Assembly: GCA_963844255.1 (NCBI GenBank)
Contig: CAWJNP010000077.1
Coordinates: forward strand, 9,792 to 73,791
DNA from: SZAS-79 sp963844255
GTDB taxonomy: Bacteria > Pseudomonadota > Gammaproteobacteria > Burkholderiales > SG8-39
DNA: 64,000 nt
Direction: 5' to 3'
In this document: one piece after another, positions 16,965 to 24,631 of the stretch
How the letters are laid out: each line of letters starts with the position of its first letter
Position numbering within the stretch: position 1 is the first letter of the stretch
Notes under the pieces: model-generated
Databases searched by the model: none
What the model saw: only the letters and a program-made list of their open reading frames with translations
What the model was told of the DNA's origin: nothing
Translations under genes and position numbers: made by a program

Positions 16965-17578
16965 AAACCTTTGCCGAAATCGCGTTTACCCCAGCCGTGC
17001 AGGCGCAGCAGGCGGAACACGGCTCGCGCGCCGCTTATGCACGCATGCAGTCGGACGGGGTGCACGGCGAAGGGCTGGCCGCGCGCGAGGTCGAATTCAT
17101 CTCCGCAGCCGACAGCTTCTATCTCGGAAGTGTTGGCGAGACTGGTTGGCCGTACGTGCAGCATCGCGGCGGCCCGGCCGGGTTTCTCAAGGTCATCTCG
17201 CCCACCCGCCTGGCGTACACGGACTTCCGCGGCAACCGGCAGTACGTCAGCGCCGGAAACGTCTCCGTCGACAATCGCGTGTCTCTGTTCATCATGGACT
17301 ACGCAAACCAGCGTCGGCTGAAATTGCTCGGACGCCTGCGCTTCGAACAACCGGGTACGGTCGATCCAGCGCTTGTCGCCGCAGTCGTACAACCGGACTA
17401 CCGTGGCCGGGTCGAACAAATCGCCGTGATCGACCTAGAGGCTTTCGACTGGAATTGTCCGCAGCACATCCGGCAGCGCTTCACACTGGAACAGGTGTCG
17501 GAGGCAACCCGGCCTCTGCACGAGCGGATAGCGCGGCTCGAGGAAGAATTGAAGGCGCTACGCGGTGCAGCAGGTTAG
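16961..17578 (+). CDS. Pyridoxamine-5'-phosphate-oxidase-family FMN-binding protein
   Basis: A 205-residue split-barrel flavoprotein. I chose ATG 16961 (MKTFAEIAFTPAVQAQQAEH) because homologous proteins usually begin at this point; the frame remains open to 16874 without a ribosome site. Core motifs are FISAADSFYLGSVGETGWPY, GFLKVISPTRLAYTDFRGNR, VSVDNRVSLFIMDYANQRR and LKLLGRLRF, with a coiled C-terminal end (RIARLEEELKALR). Members bind FMN and act on unknown small substrates; this is not the vitamin B6 enzyme PdxH itself. The divergent LysR gene probably regulates it. Confidence 0.85.
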   Translation: MKTFAEIAFTPAVQAQQAEHGSRAAYARMQSDGVHGEGLAAREVEFISAADSFYLGSVGETGWPYVQHRGGPAGFLKVISPTRLAYTDFRGNRQYVSAGNVSVDNRVSLFIMDYANQRRLKLLGRLRFEQPGTVDPALVAAVVQPDYRGRVEQIAVIDLEAFDWNCPQHIRQRFTLEQVSEATRPLHERIARLEEELKALRGAAG

Positions 17579-17601
17579 GTACGCAGCGGGCCCGCAAAAA
17601 C

Positions 17602-17628
17602 AAAGCGCCGGCAAGGTGCCGGCGCTTT
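17602..17628. terminator. Bidirectional terminator hairpin
   Basis: AAAGCGCCGGC (17602-17612) and GCCGGCGCTTT (17618-17628) form a perfect 11-bp stem with a 5-base loop. It lies between the convergent PNPOx-like gene and the MXKDX gene, with A-rich and T-rich flanks, and can serve both. Confidence 0.8.
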
Positions 17629-17656
17629 GTGCATTTCCGCTTCCTCGGACGCGGGC

Positions 17657-17790
17657 TTACTTCTTCATTTCGTCCTTCTTCATTTCGTCTTTTTTCATGC
17701 CGTCCTTCTTCATCGCATCTTTCTTCGTCATGGCGTCCTTCTTCATTTCATCTTTCTTCGCCATGCCGTCCTTCTTCATGTCGTCGGCGT
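17657..17790. repeat. Short imperfect tandem repeats encoding the MXKDX units
   Basis: A TTCTTCAT-type unit recurs every 15-18 bases, matching the Met-Lys-Lys-Asp codons on the minus strand. The unit length varies by one codon, so copy number may change easily by slippage. Confidence 0.6.
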
Positions 17791-17851
17791 GCACGCCGCC
17801 CATCGCAACCATCATGCAACCGGCAAACACCATCGTCAGCAGCTTCTTCAT
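17657..17851 (-). CDS. Pentapeptide MXKDX repeat protein, exported
   Basis: A 64-residue protein. ATG 17851 gives a signal peptide (MKKLLTMVFAGCMMVAMGGV then HADD). The whole mature part is a run of short Met-Lys-Asp repeats (MKKDG, MAKKDE, MKKDA, MTKKDA and so on). This is the MXKDX repeat family, small periplasmic proteins of unknown function that may bind metal through Met and Asp. It lies 47 bases downstream of the molybdoenzyme gene on the same strand and ends at a strong terminator, so it may be the last gene of that operon. A longer start at 17902 would extend past the signal peptide and overlap the molybdoenzyme stop. Confidence 0.85.
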   Translation of the reverse strand: MKKLLTMVFAGCMMVAMGGVHADDMKKDGMAKKDEMKKDAMTKKDAMKKDGMKKDEMKKDEMKK

Positions 17852-17898
17852 TTGATTCTCCTCAGTGGTTTGAAAGTACAACAGCGATAAATACGGTT

Positions 17899-18660
17899 TC
17901 ACGAACCGCCGAACCAGTTGTAGCCCTGGTCTTCCCAGTAACCGCCCGGGTTCGTGTTTGAAACGGTGATGGCCATGATGTGTTTCGGATTCTTGTATCC
18001 GAGCTTGGTCGGCATCCTGAGCTTCATCGGAAAGCCGTACTTCGGCGGAAGGATCTGGTCGCCATAGCGCAGTGAAAGCTGTGTCTGCGGGTGCAGCGCG
18101 GTCGCCATGTCGATGCTCGTGTGGTAGTCGTCACCGCACTTGAAACCGACGTACTTTGCCGCGGTATCTGCGCCGATTCTCGCGAGGAAATCGGAGAACC
18201 GAACCCCGCTCCACTTGCCGATTGCGCTCCAGCCCTCGACACAGATGTGGCGCGTAACCTGCGAAACCTGCGGCAATTCGTAGAGTTCGGGCAATGTCCA
18301 GGGTTTCTTGTCGCGGATCAGGCCGGCCAGTTCGAGTTTGTAGCCGCTGCCGTCGATCATTCGGATCTCGTCCTCGCCGTAGTAGGCGTTGAACGGGAAG
18401 GGGTTGGTGATTGCACTCTCCGGATATTCCCGTGCGAGGCGACCCGGATCAAACAACCAGGCCTGCGCCCCGTCATTCCATGCGGACATGCGGTTGAGCA
18501 CCTTCTGCACCGACTCGTCGTCGGTAAGTTCGCAGCCAGACAGCAAGGCAAGTGCGCCTACCGACAGTGACTGGCGCAGGAACAATCTGCGCTCGAGCCG
18601 CTGGATCGCAGGCGTGCGGTGAGCGAGGAAGCTCGCGCCCATGGAAGTGAACTTTTTCAT
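17899..18660 (-). CDS. Molybdopterin-dependent oxidoreductase (YedY/sulfite-oxidase fold)
   Basis: A 253-residue protein. ATG 18660 overlaps the cytochrome b stop and follows a GGAGGG site. The N-terminus has a signal-like segment (RRLFLRQSLSVGALALLSGC), with basic residues but no clean twin-Arg pair. The Moco-binding Cys sits in RHICVEGWSAIGKWSGVRF, as in YedY/MsrP-like enzymes. LRYGDQILPPKYGFPMKLRM and GYKNPKHIMAITVSN complete the domain. It probably receives electrons from, or gives them to, the coupled membrane cytochrome b. The substrate is unknown; peptide methionine sulfoxide and sulfur oxyanions are known in the wider family. Confidence 0.88.
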   Translation of the reverse strand: MKKFTSMGASFLAHRTPAIQRLERRLFLRQSLSVGALALLSGCELTDDESVQKVLNRMSAWNDGAQAWLFDPGRLAREYPESAITNPFPFNAYYGEDEIRMIDGSGYKLELAGLIRDKKPWTLPELYELPQVSQVTRHICVEGWSAIGKWSGVRFSDFLARIGADTAAKYVGFKCGDDYHTSIDMATALHPQTQLSLRYGDQILPPKYGFPMKLRMPTKLGYKNPKHIMAITVSNTNPGGYWEDQGYNWFGGS

Positions 18661-19289
18661 ACTGCCCTCCGGGCCCGTCCAGTGAACATGGTCGGCAGCG
18701 TGCGCGGCACCAGCACCACCATCACGACATGCACCATGACGATCAACGCCGCCACCGCCATGGCAAGGAAGTGCACTACGCGCGCGTTGTCGAATCCACC
18801 CATGGCCGCCGCCAGCCAGCTGAGCTGCACGGGCTTCCAGATCGCCAGGCCCGAGAACACGAGTACCGCCAGTGCCACGATCACCCCCACATAGGCCGCG
18901 CGTTGCGCGGCGTTGTAGACCGAGAGGTCGGCGTGCGCCAGCCGACCGCGCAGCGCCTCCAACACGTCGTGCAGCACTTCGCGCGGGGTGATGGGCAGCA
19001 GCTTGCGGCGGAAATGCCCGGAAAGCACGCCGTAAGTCAGATAGACGAGCCCATTGGCCGCAAACAGCCACATCGCCGCGAAATGCCACTGGATGGCCCC
19101 ACCGAGCCAACCGCCCAGTGTGATGTCCCCGGGGAATTTGAAATCGAAGATCGGCGACGCGTTGTAGATTCGCCAGCCGCTCAACAGCATGACCAAAAAG
19201 GCGAGCACGTTGAGCCAATGGCTTATCCTCACCATCAGGGGGTGGATTCTGATCCACTCGTCGGACTGTACGACCGGTCGCGTTGGCAT
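18657..19289 (-). CDS. Di-haem cytochrome b (b561-type) membrane partner of the molybdoenzyme
   Basis: A 210-residue protein starting at ATG 19289 behind a GAGGAGG site. It has four or five hydrophobic helices with haem-ligand histidines in RISHWLNVLAFLVMLLSGW, GGAIQWHFAAMWLFAANGL and ARVVHFLAMAVAALIVMVHV. This is the cytochrome b561 / formate-dehydrogenase-gamma type fold. It overlaps the molybdoenzyme gene by four bases, so the two make one quinone-linked periplasmic redox system. Confidence 0.88.
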   Translation of the reverse strand: MPTRPVVQSDEWIRIHPLMVRISHWLNVLAFLVMLLSGWRIYNASPIFDFKFPGDITLGGWLGGAIQWHFAAMWLFAANGLVYLTYGVLSGHFRRKLLPITPREVLHDVLEALRGRLAHADLSVYNAAQRAAYVGVIVALAVLVFSGLAIWKPVQLSWLAAAMGGFDNARVVHFLAMAVAALIVMVHVVMVVLVPRTLPTMFTGRARRAV

Positions 19290-19386
19290 GGCTGGCCCCT
19301 CCTCAGGGCCGGGAATCACGAATTTCCCGTTCGTCGCGATGCGGCGCGGAACCTTACACTGGCAATTCGCTCCAACCGATGTAGCC

Positions 19387-20691
19387 ATGGACAGTCCCGA
19401 TCCCCTCCTGCTCGCCCGTGCCCAGTTCGGGCTGAACATCGCGTTCCACATCCTCTTTCCCACGCTGACGATCGCGCTGGCCTGGTTCCTGGTCTACTTT
19501 CGCGTCCGCTTTCACCACTCCGGCGAGGCGCACTGGCTTACCGTCTACAAGCTCTGGGTGAAAGTCTTTGCACTGACTTTCGCGATGGGGGTGGTCTCTG
19601 GGATCACGATGTCGTTCCAGTTCGGCACCAACTGGCCGGGGTACATGGCCAAGGTGGGCAATATCGCGGGGCCGCTTCTCGCCTACGAAGTGCTGTTCGC
19701 GTTCTTTCTCGAGGCGACCTTCCTCGGCGTGATGCTGTTTGGGATGGGTCGGGTGTCGCCCCGGGTGCATCTGTTCGCCACCATCATGGTTGCGGTCGGC
19801 ACCTCGCTTTCGGCCTTCTGGATCCTCGCCCTCAACTCGTGGATGCAGACCCCGGCGGGGCACGTCATGGCGGACGGACAGCTGATCGCCGGTGACTGGC
19901 TGGCCGTCATCTTCAATCCGTCGTTCCCTTACCGCATCACGCACATGCTGCTGGCCTCGGGCCTCACGGCGGCATTCGTGATCTCGGGCTTGTCGGCTTG
20001 GCGCCTGCTTCGCGAGGCCGGCGATGCGGCCGCCACGCGCAGCCTGCGCACCGGCGTTCTGGTGGCCGCTGTTCTCGCACCGCTGCAGATCTTCGTCGGC
20101 GACCTGCACGGCCTGAACACGCTCGAGCATCAGCCGGCCAAGATTGCGGCGATTGAGGCGCTGTGGGAAACCGAAAAGGGAGCGCCGCTGGTTCTGTTTG
20201 CGGTTCCCAACGAAGAAAAGCGCCGCAATGACTATGCAATCGAAATACCGAAGATCGCCAGTCTGATCCTGAAACACGATCCGGAAGGCGAACTGAAGGG
20301 ACTCGCCGCCTTCGCCCCCGACACACCGCCGGTCGCTCCGGTGTTCTTTGCCTTTCGCGCCATGGTCGGCATCGGGACGCTGATGGTTCTGGTCGCCTGG
20401 GTCGGTGCCTGGTACCTGCGGCGGCAGTCGTCGCCACCCCGCTGGCTGCTCTGGACGTTTGCCGCCTGCACGTTCGCGGGATGGCTCGCCACGCTTTCCG
20501 GATGGCTGGTCACCGAGATCGGCCGCCAGCCCTGGCTGGTCACTGGCGTGCTGCGCACTGCCGACGCGGTCGGCCGGATTCCGGAGGCACAGCTCGGCGC
20601 AAGCCTGACCGGCTATGTGATCACCTATGCGGCAATGCTCGTTGCCTATATGGTCGTGATCACCCATATGGCCGGCAAGGGTGCACAGTGA
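19387..20691 (+). CDS. cioA: Cytochrome bd-type quinol oxidase subunit I, short (cyanide-insensitive) form
   Basis: A 434-residue integral membrane subunit counted from ATG 19387 (MDSPDPLLLARAQFGLNIAF). Diagnostic pieces are the haem b595 His in FHILFPTLTIALAW, FQFGTNWPGYMAKVGNIAGP, the quinol-loop start GDLHGLNTLEHQPAKIAAIE and GRQPWLVTGVLRTADAV. E. coli CydA is about 520 residues with a longer Q-loop. The shorter loop here fits the CioA type often found in betaproteobacteria and Pseudomonas. It diverges from the cytochrome b/molybdoenzyme operon. An in-frame extension back to 19189 overlaps that operon and is not real. Confidence 0.9.
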   Translation: MDSPDPLLLARAQFGLNIAFHILFPTLTIALAWFLVYFRVRFHHSGEAHWLTVYKLWVKVFALTFAMGVVSGITMSFQFGTNWPGYMAKVGNIAGPLLAYEVLFAFFLEATFLGVMLFGMGRVSPRVHLFATIMVAVGTSLSAFWILALNSWMQTPAGHVMADGQLIAGDWLAVIFNPSFPYRITHMLLASGLTAAFVISGLSAWRLLREAGDAAATRSLRTGVLVAAVLAPLQIFVGDLHGLNTLEHQPAKIAAIEALWETEKGAPLVLFAVPNEEKRRNDYAIEIPKIASLILKHDPEGELKGLAAFAPDTPPVAPVFFAFRAMVGIGTLMVLVAWVGAWYLRRQSSPPRWLLWTFAACTFAGWLATLSGWLVTEIGRQPWLVTGVLRTADAVGRIPEAQLGASLTGYVITYAAMLVAYMVVITHMAGKGAQ

Positions 20692-20701
20692 CGGTGAACG
20701 C

Positions 20702-21706
20702 ATGAGCCTCGACATGCCTCTGGTGTTCGCCGGACTGATGGGCTTCGCGATCCTGATGTATGTCGTCCTTGACGGCTACGATCTCGGGGTCGGGATGCTG
20801 ATGCCGGCGGCGTCCGAAACCGAGCAGGGCCTGATGGTGGCTTCAATCGGTCCGTTCTGGGATGCCAACGAGACCTGGCTCGTACTGGGCGTCGGGATAC
20901 TTCTCGCGGCGTTTCCGGTCGCGCACGGCATGATCCTCGGGGCGCTCTACCTGCCTGTCGCTGCAATGCTCATCGGCCTCATGCTGCGTGGCGTGGCCTT
21001 CGAATTCCGCGTCAAGGCTGACGGCTGGCACCGCGAATTGTGGAACTGGTTGTTCTGGTTCGGCTCGTTTCTCGCCGCGTTCGCGCAAGGCTTCATGCTC
21101 GGGCGTTATGTGACCGGCTTCGGGTCCGGTTTCGGCTACCTGCTTTTTTCCATTCTGACCGGCGCCTCGCTTTGCGGCGGCTATGTCTTGCTGGGCGCCA
21201 CCTGGCTCACACTGCGCACCGAAGGCGGATTGCAGAGCAAATCGCTCGCGTGGGCGCGCTGGGGCCTGTTGTGGGTGGCGCTCGGCGTGGCGCTGGTCAG
21301 CCTCGCCACACCGCTCGCGAGTGAGACGGTACGCGACAAATGGTTCGCGCACTTCTTCGACCGACCGTCTACGCTCGCCTTGATGCTGCTGCCTGCAGCC
21401 AGTGCACTCTGTGGATTCCTGGTCTGGCGAAGCACGGGGCGTCTGCGTCGAGGCGAACCTGCGGCCGAATGGACGCCATTCGCCGGCAGCGTGGCGATCT
21501 TCGTTCTCGCCTTCCTGGGACTTGCGTACAGCCTGTTCCCCTATGTGGTGATGGACCGGCTGACCATATGGGAAGCCGCAGCACACCCGTCGGCGTTAAA
21601 GGTGATTTTCTACGGAGCCGCGCTGGTCATTCCGTTCCTTGCCGGATACACGGTGTTCGCATATCGCGTGTTCCGCGGCAAGGTCCGGGAACTGACCTAT
21701 TACTAG
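20702..21706 (+). CDS. cioB: Cytochrome bd-type quinol oxidase subunit II
   Basis: A 334-residue subunit with about eight membrane helices, starting at ATG 20702, eleven bases after cioA. Family motifs: VLDGYDLGVGML at the N-terminus, GPFWDANETWLVLGVGILLA, LRGVAFEFR and LFPYVVMDRLTIWEAA. With subunit I it forms the oxygen-reducing quinol oxidase. I see no CydX-like small subunit before the next gene. Confidence 0.92.
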   Translation: MSLDMPLVFAGLMGFAILMYVVLDGYDLGVGMLMPAASETEQGLMVASIGPFWDANETWLVLGVGILLAAFPVAHGMILGALYLPVAAMLIGLMLRGVAFEFRVKADGWHRELWNWLFWFGSFLAAFAQGFMLGRYVTGFGSGFGYLLFSILTGASLCGGYVLLGATWLTLRTEGGLQSKSLAWARWGLLWVALGVALVSLATPLASETVRDKWFAHFFDRPSTLALMLLPAASALCGFLVWRSTGRLRRGEPAAEWTPFAGSVAIFVLAFLGLAYSLFPYVVMDRLTIWEAAAHPSALKVIFYGAALVIPFLAGYTVFAYRVFRGKVRELTYY

Positions 21707-21763
21707 CAGTCCCGGCCCAGATTCCGGTCACGGCGGCGGCGCCGGCGGGGCGCCTGACAGGGG

Positions 21764-22087
21764 TCAGCGTTCGAGCAACCCTTTCTTGTCCGCGACTTTC
21801 GCCCAGTCGTCCGCATCAAGCGGCGCGTCCTTGCGCTCGATGATTGGCTTCCACAGCTTCGCCAGGTCCGCGTTCAAGGCGATGAACGCCTGCTGCGTAT
21901 CGGGCACGTCATCCTCGGCAAAGATCGCTTCGACAGGACATTCCGGGACGCACAGGGTGCAATCGATGCACTCTTCCGGGTCGATGATCAGCATGTTCGG
22001 CCCCTCCCTGAAGCAGTCCACCGGGCATACATCGACGCAATCGGTGTATTTGCACTTGATGCAGGATTCGGTAACGACGAAGGTCAT
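21764..22087 (-). CDS. fdxA: Seven-iron ferredoxin FdxA
   Basis: A 107-residue bacterial ferredoxin. TESCIKCKYTDCVDVCPVDC gives the [3Fe-4S] and [4Fe-4S] ligands of the 7Fe type, and EECIDCTLCVPECPVEAI gives the second cluster site. The C-terminal helix AKLWKPIIERKDAPLDAD is typical of FdxA from proteobacteria. It is a cytoplasmic electron carrier. It is divergent from trxA and convergent with cioB. Confidence 0.95.
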   Translation of the reverse strand: MTFVVTESCIKCKYTDCVDVCPVDCFREGPNMLIIDPEECIDCTLCVPECPVEAIFAEDDVPDTQQAFIALNADLAKLWKPIIERKDAPLDADDWAKVADKKGLLER

Positions 22088-22322
22088 GGGCGGGTTTTTG
22101 AACGTGTTGATGCGGGAATTGTTTTAAAAAACGTCTTTGAATCCGTAGTTTAGCATGAGAGCTTGCATTTCCCCGACGAACCCCCAACTATGTGTACGGG
22201 GCATGGTGTACGCCCCTGACGCTTTGTCTAGCACGGAACTTGCGTATCATCCGTTATTACAATCCGGGCCTGCGGCGGGCCAGCCAGAAATGCCGACCTT
22301 CCAAAACGACACCCGAGGAGCC

Positions 22323-22652
22323 ATGAGCAGTTCATCCATACATCACGTCACCGACGACAGTTTCGAACCCGATGTCCTGAAGTCGGATGTTCCCGTATTG
22401 CTGGACTACTGGGCGGAGTGGTGCGGCCCCTGCAAGTCGATCGCCCCGATCCTGGAAGAAGTGGCAAAGGATTACGAAGGGCGCATCAAGATCGCCAAGA
22501 TCAACGTCGACGAAAACCAGGCCGTGCCCGCGAAATTCGGCATCCGCGGGATTCCGACGCTGATGCTCTTCAAGAACGGCAACGTCGAGGCAACGAAGGT
22601 CGGGGCACTCTCGAAATCGCAGCTCACTGCATTCCTTGACAGCAATATCTAA
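22323..22652 (+). CDS. trxA: Thioredoxin 1
   Basis: A 109-residue thioredoxin with the active site WAEWCGPCKSIAPILEEVA, the cis-Pro in FGIRGIPTLMLFKNG and KVGALSKSQLTAFL at the end. ATG 22323 follows an AGGAG site; the frame stays open upstream but without thioredoxin sequence. It is a general cytoplasmic disulfide reductase. The order trxA-rho is conserved in betaproteobacteria. Confidence 0.96.
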   Translation: MSSSSIHHVTDDSFEPDVLKSDVPVLLDYWAEWCGPCKSIAPILEEVAKDYEGRIKIAKINVDENQAVPAKFGIRGIPTLMLFKNGNVEATKVGALSKSQLTAFLDSNI

Positions 22653-22878
22653 ACGCCTTACGCTTTAACACTGAATCGCCGCGCCGCTGGGAACAGAAGA
22701 CAAGATCGACGGCGACAAGAACCATCCCGGCGCGGCCGCAAGCGTGCAAATCAGCGCAGGCGAGCGGTGGAGTCAGGCAGAATCAGGCAGTTCTCGGCAC
22801 CCGGTTCAGGTGCCCTTCCCTTAGAAGATCTCCGCGTAGTTCACGTTTCGTCCACGTTCCTTCCTTTCGGCGTTCGCC

Positions 22879-24138
22879 ATGCATTTATCAGACTTGAAAT
22901 CCCTCCACGTCACGCAACTCGTCGACATGGCGGTCACCAGCGAGATCGAAGGCGCAAACCGCCTGCGCAAGCAAGATCTCATCTTCGCCATGCTGAAGAA
23001 CCGCGCCAAGAAAGGCGAGGCAATTTTTGGCGACGGGACCCTTGAAGTGCTGCCCGACGGCTTCGGCTTCCTGCGCTCGCCGGATACCTCGTATCTGGCC
23101 AGTACGGACGACATTTACGTCTCGCCTTCGCAGATCCGCCGCTTCAACCTGCATACCGGCGACACGATCGACGGGGAGATCCGCACGCCGAAGGACGGCG
23201 AGCGCTACTTCGCACTGGTCAAGGTCGACAAGGTCAACGGTGAGACCCCGGAAGCATCGAAAGGCAAGATCCTTTTCGAGAACCTCACGCCTCTGCACCC
23301 GACCGAGCACCTCAAGCTCGAGCGCGAGATCAAGGCCGAGGAAAACATCACCGGCCGGATCATCGACATCGTCGCTCCGATCGGCAAGGGCCAGCGCGGC
23401 CTGATCGTGAGCCCGCCGAAGGCCGGCAAGACCGTTCTGATGCAGCACATCGCGCACGCAATCACATCAAACCATCCTGAAGCAGTGATGATGGTCCTGC
23501 TGATCGACGAGCGTCCCGAAGAAGTGACCGAGATGACGCGAACCGTAAAGGGCGAAGTCGTTGCCTCGACGTTCGACGAGCCGGCACAGCGCCACGTGCA
23601 GGTGGCCGAGATGGTGATCGAAAAGGCCAAGCGCCTGGTCGAACACAAGAAAGACGTGATCATTCTGCTGGATTCGATCACCCGTCTTGCGCGTGCCTAC
23701 AACACCGTGCAGCCGGCCTCTGGCAAGGTGCTCACCGGCGGGGTGGACGCCAACGCCCTGCAGAAACCGAAGCGTTTCTTCGGTGCGGCACGGAACATCG
23801 AGGAAGGCGGCAGCCTGACCATCATCGCAACGGCGCTCGTCGAGACGGGCAGCCGGATGGACGATGTGATCTACGAGGAATTCAAGGGCACCGGCAACCT
23901 GGAAATCCATCTGGACCGTCGCATGGCGGAAAAGCGCATTTACCCCGCGATCAACGTCAACCGTTCCGGGACCCGCCGCGAGGAGCTTCTGATTGAGAAA
24001 GACATCCTGCAGAAGATCTGGGTGCTCAGAAAGCTTCTCTACCCCATGGACGAGCTGGAAGCGGCCGAATTCCTGATCGACAAGGTGCGCGCGACCAAGA
24101 CGAATGCGGACTTTTTCGATTCGATGCGGCGGGGCTAG
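22879..24138 (+). CDS. rho: Transcription termination factor Rho
   Basis: A 419-residue Rho of normal length. It has the N-terminal helix bundle (MHLSDLKSLHVTQLVDMA), the RNA-binding cold-shock-like domain (GFGFLRSPDTSYL and DIYVSPSQIRRF), the Walker A PPKAGKTVLMQHIAHAI, the Walker B region DVIILLDSITRLARAYN with Q-loop TGGVDANALQKPKRFFGAAR, and the R-loop IYPAINVNRSGTRREELL. The 226-base leader between trxA and rho holds no gene. Rho is usually autoregulated through such a leader, but nothing there proves it. Confidence 0.97.
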   Translation: MHLSDLKSLHVTQLVDMAVTSEIEGANRLRKQDLIFAMLKNRAKKGEAIFGDGTLEVLPDGFGFLRSPDTSYLASTDDIYVSPSQIRRFNLHTGDTIDGEIRTPKDGERYFALVKVDKVNGETPEASKGKILFENLTPLHPTEHLKLEREIKAEENITGRIIDIVAPIGKGQRGLIVSPPKAGKTVLMQHIAHAITSNHPEAVMMVLLIDERPEEVTEMTRTVKGEVVASTFDEPAQRHVQVAEMVIEKAKRLVEHKKDVIILLDSITRLARAYNTVQPASGKVLTGGVDANALQKPKRFFGAARNIEEGGSLTIIATALVETGSRMDDVIYEEFKGTGNLEIHLDRRMAEKRIYPAINVNRSGTRREELLIEKDILQKIWVLRKLLYPMDELEAAEFLIDKVRATKTNADFFDSMRRG

Positions 24139-24156
24139 CAGGTATTCCGCACCGGC

Positions 24157-24185
24157 TTGCGATAAGCCACTGATTTACGTATAAT
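24157..24185 (+). promoter_or_regulatory. Sigma-70-type promoter for rpmE2
   Basis: TTGCGA (24157-24162) and a consensus TATAAT (24180-24185) are separated by 17 bases, directly after rho. Transcription would start near 24192 and give a leader of about 70 bases before the L31 start. That leader holds a CACCCG/CGGGTG hairpin that could serve ribosomal-protein feedback. Confidence 0.7.
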
Positions 24186-24264
24186 TCGCGGCTCAATTTT
24201 TACACCGCTGCGGCACCCGAAGGTGGAAACGGGTGGGTCCGCCGCGGCAATCAGAGGATTCCGA

Positions 24265-24528
24265 ATGAAAACCGCCGGCCACCCCGAATATCAAGACGTC
24301 ATCTTCCTGGATACGAGCTGCGACTTCTCGTTCCTGACCCGTTCCTGCATCGAGACCAAGGGTCGCGAGACCCGCAAGTGGACCGACGGCAAGGAATACC
24401 CGCTGGTGAAGATCGAGATCTCGTCCGAGTCTCATCCGTTCTACACGGGGAAACAGAAAATCGTCGACACGGCGGGCCGCATCGAGAAATTCAAGCGGCG
24501 CTACGCGACGAAGTCCAAGCCGGCCTGA
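24265..24528 (+). CDS. rpmE2: 50S ribosomal protein L31, type B (zinc-independent)
   Basis: An 87-residue L31 starting MKTAGHPEYQDVIFLD. It keeps the L31 core (WTDGKEYPLVKIEISSESHP and FYTGKQKIVDTAGRIEKFKR) but lacks the CxxC zinc ligands of type A, so it is the C-minus paralogue that replaces L31 under zinc limitation in many bacteria. Whether a type A copy exists elsewhere is unknown. A strong promoter precedes it and a terminator follows. Confidence 0.93.
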   Translation: MKTAGHPEYQDVIFLDTSCDFSFLTRSCIETKGRETRKWTDGKEYPLVKIEISSESHPFYTGKQKIVDTAGRIEKFKRRYATKSKPA

Positions 24529-24548
24529 CTTTCCGCCGGAAGATCCGG

Positions 24549-24582
24549 AAAAGCCCCTGCGGCGTAAGCGCGGGGGCTTTTT
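24549..24582 (+). terminator. Rho-independent terminator after rpmE2
   Basis: A 13-bp stem (AAAAGCCCCTGCG with CGCGGGGGCTTTT, one G-U pair), a seven-base loop and a following T-rich tail form a textbook terminator 20 bases after the stop. Confidence 0.85.
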
Positions 24583-24631
24583 CTTTTGAAAAACAAATTG
24601 TTATGATGACTCAGGTCGACGCACCCCACTC

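Noticed and set aside
17657..17790. Short tandem repeats considered as a CRISPR-like array
   Set aside because: The period is 15-18 bases with no spacers, and the repeats translate cleanly into MXKDX units.
18661..19257. N-terminal extension of the molybdoenzyme frame through the cytochrome b gene
   Set aside because: Cytochrome b on the same strand in another frame has clear helices and haem histidines. The ATGA overlap and ribosome site at 18660 fix the start.
19354..20715. 453-codon minus-strand frame opposite cioA
   Set aside because: cioA has all family motifs; the antisense frame is charged noise.
22653..22878. A small gene in the rho leader
   Set aside because: No frame has both a start with a ribosome site and a protein-like sequence. 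Treated as a leader.
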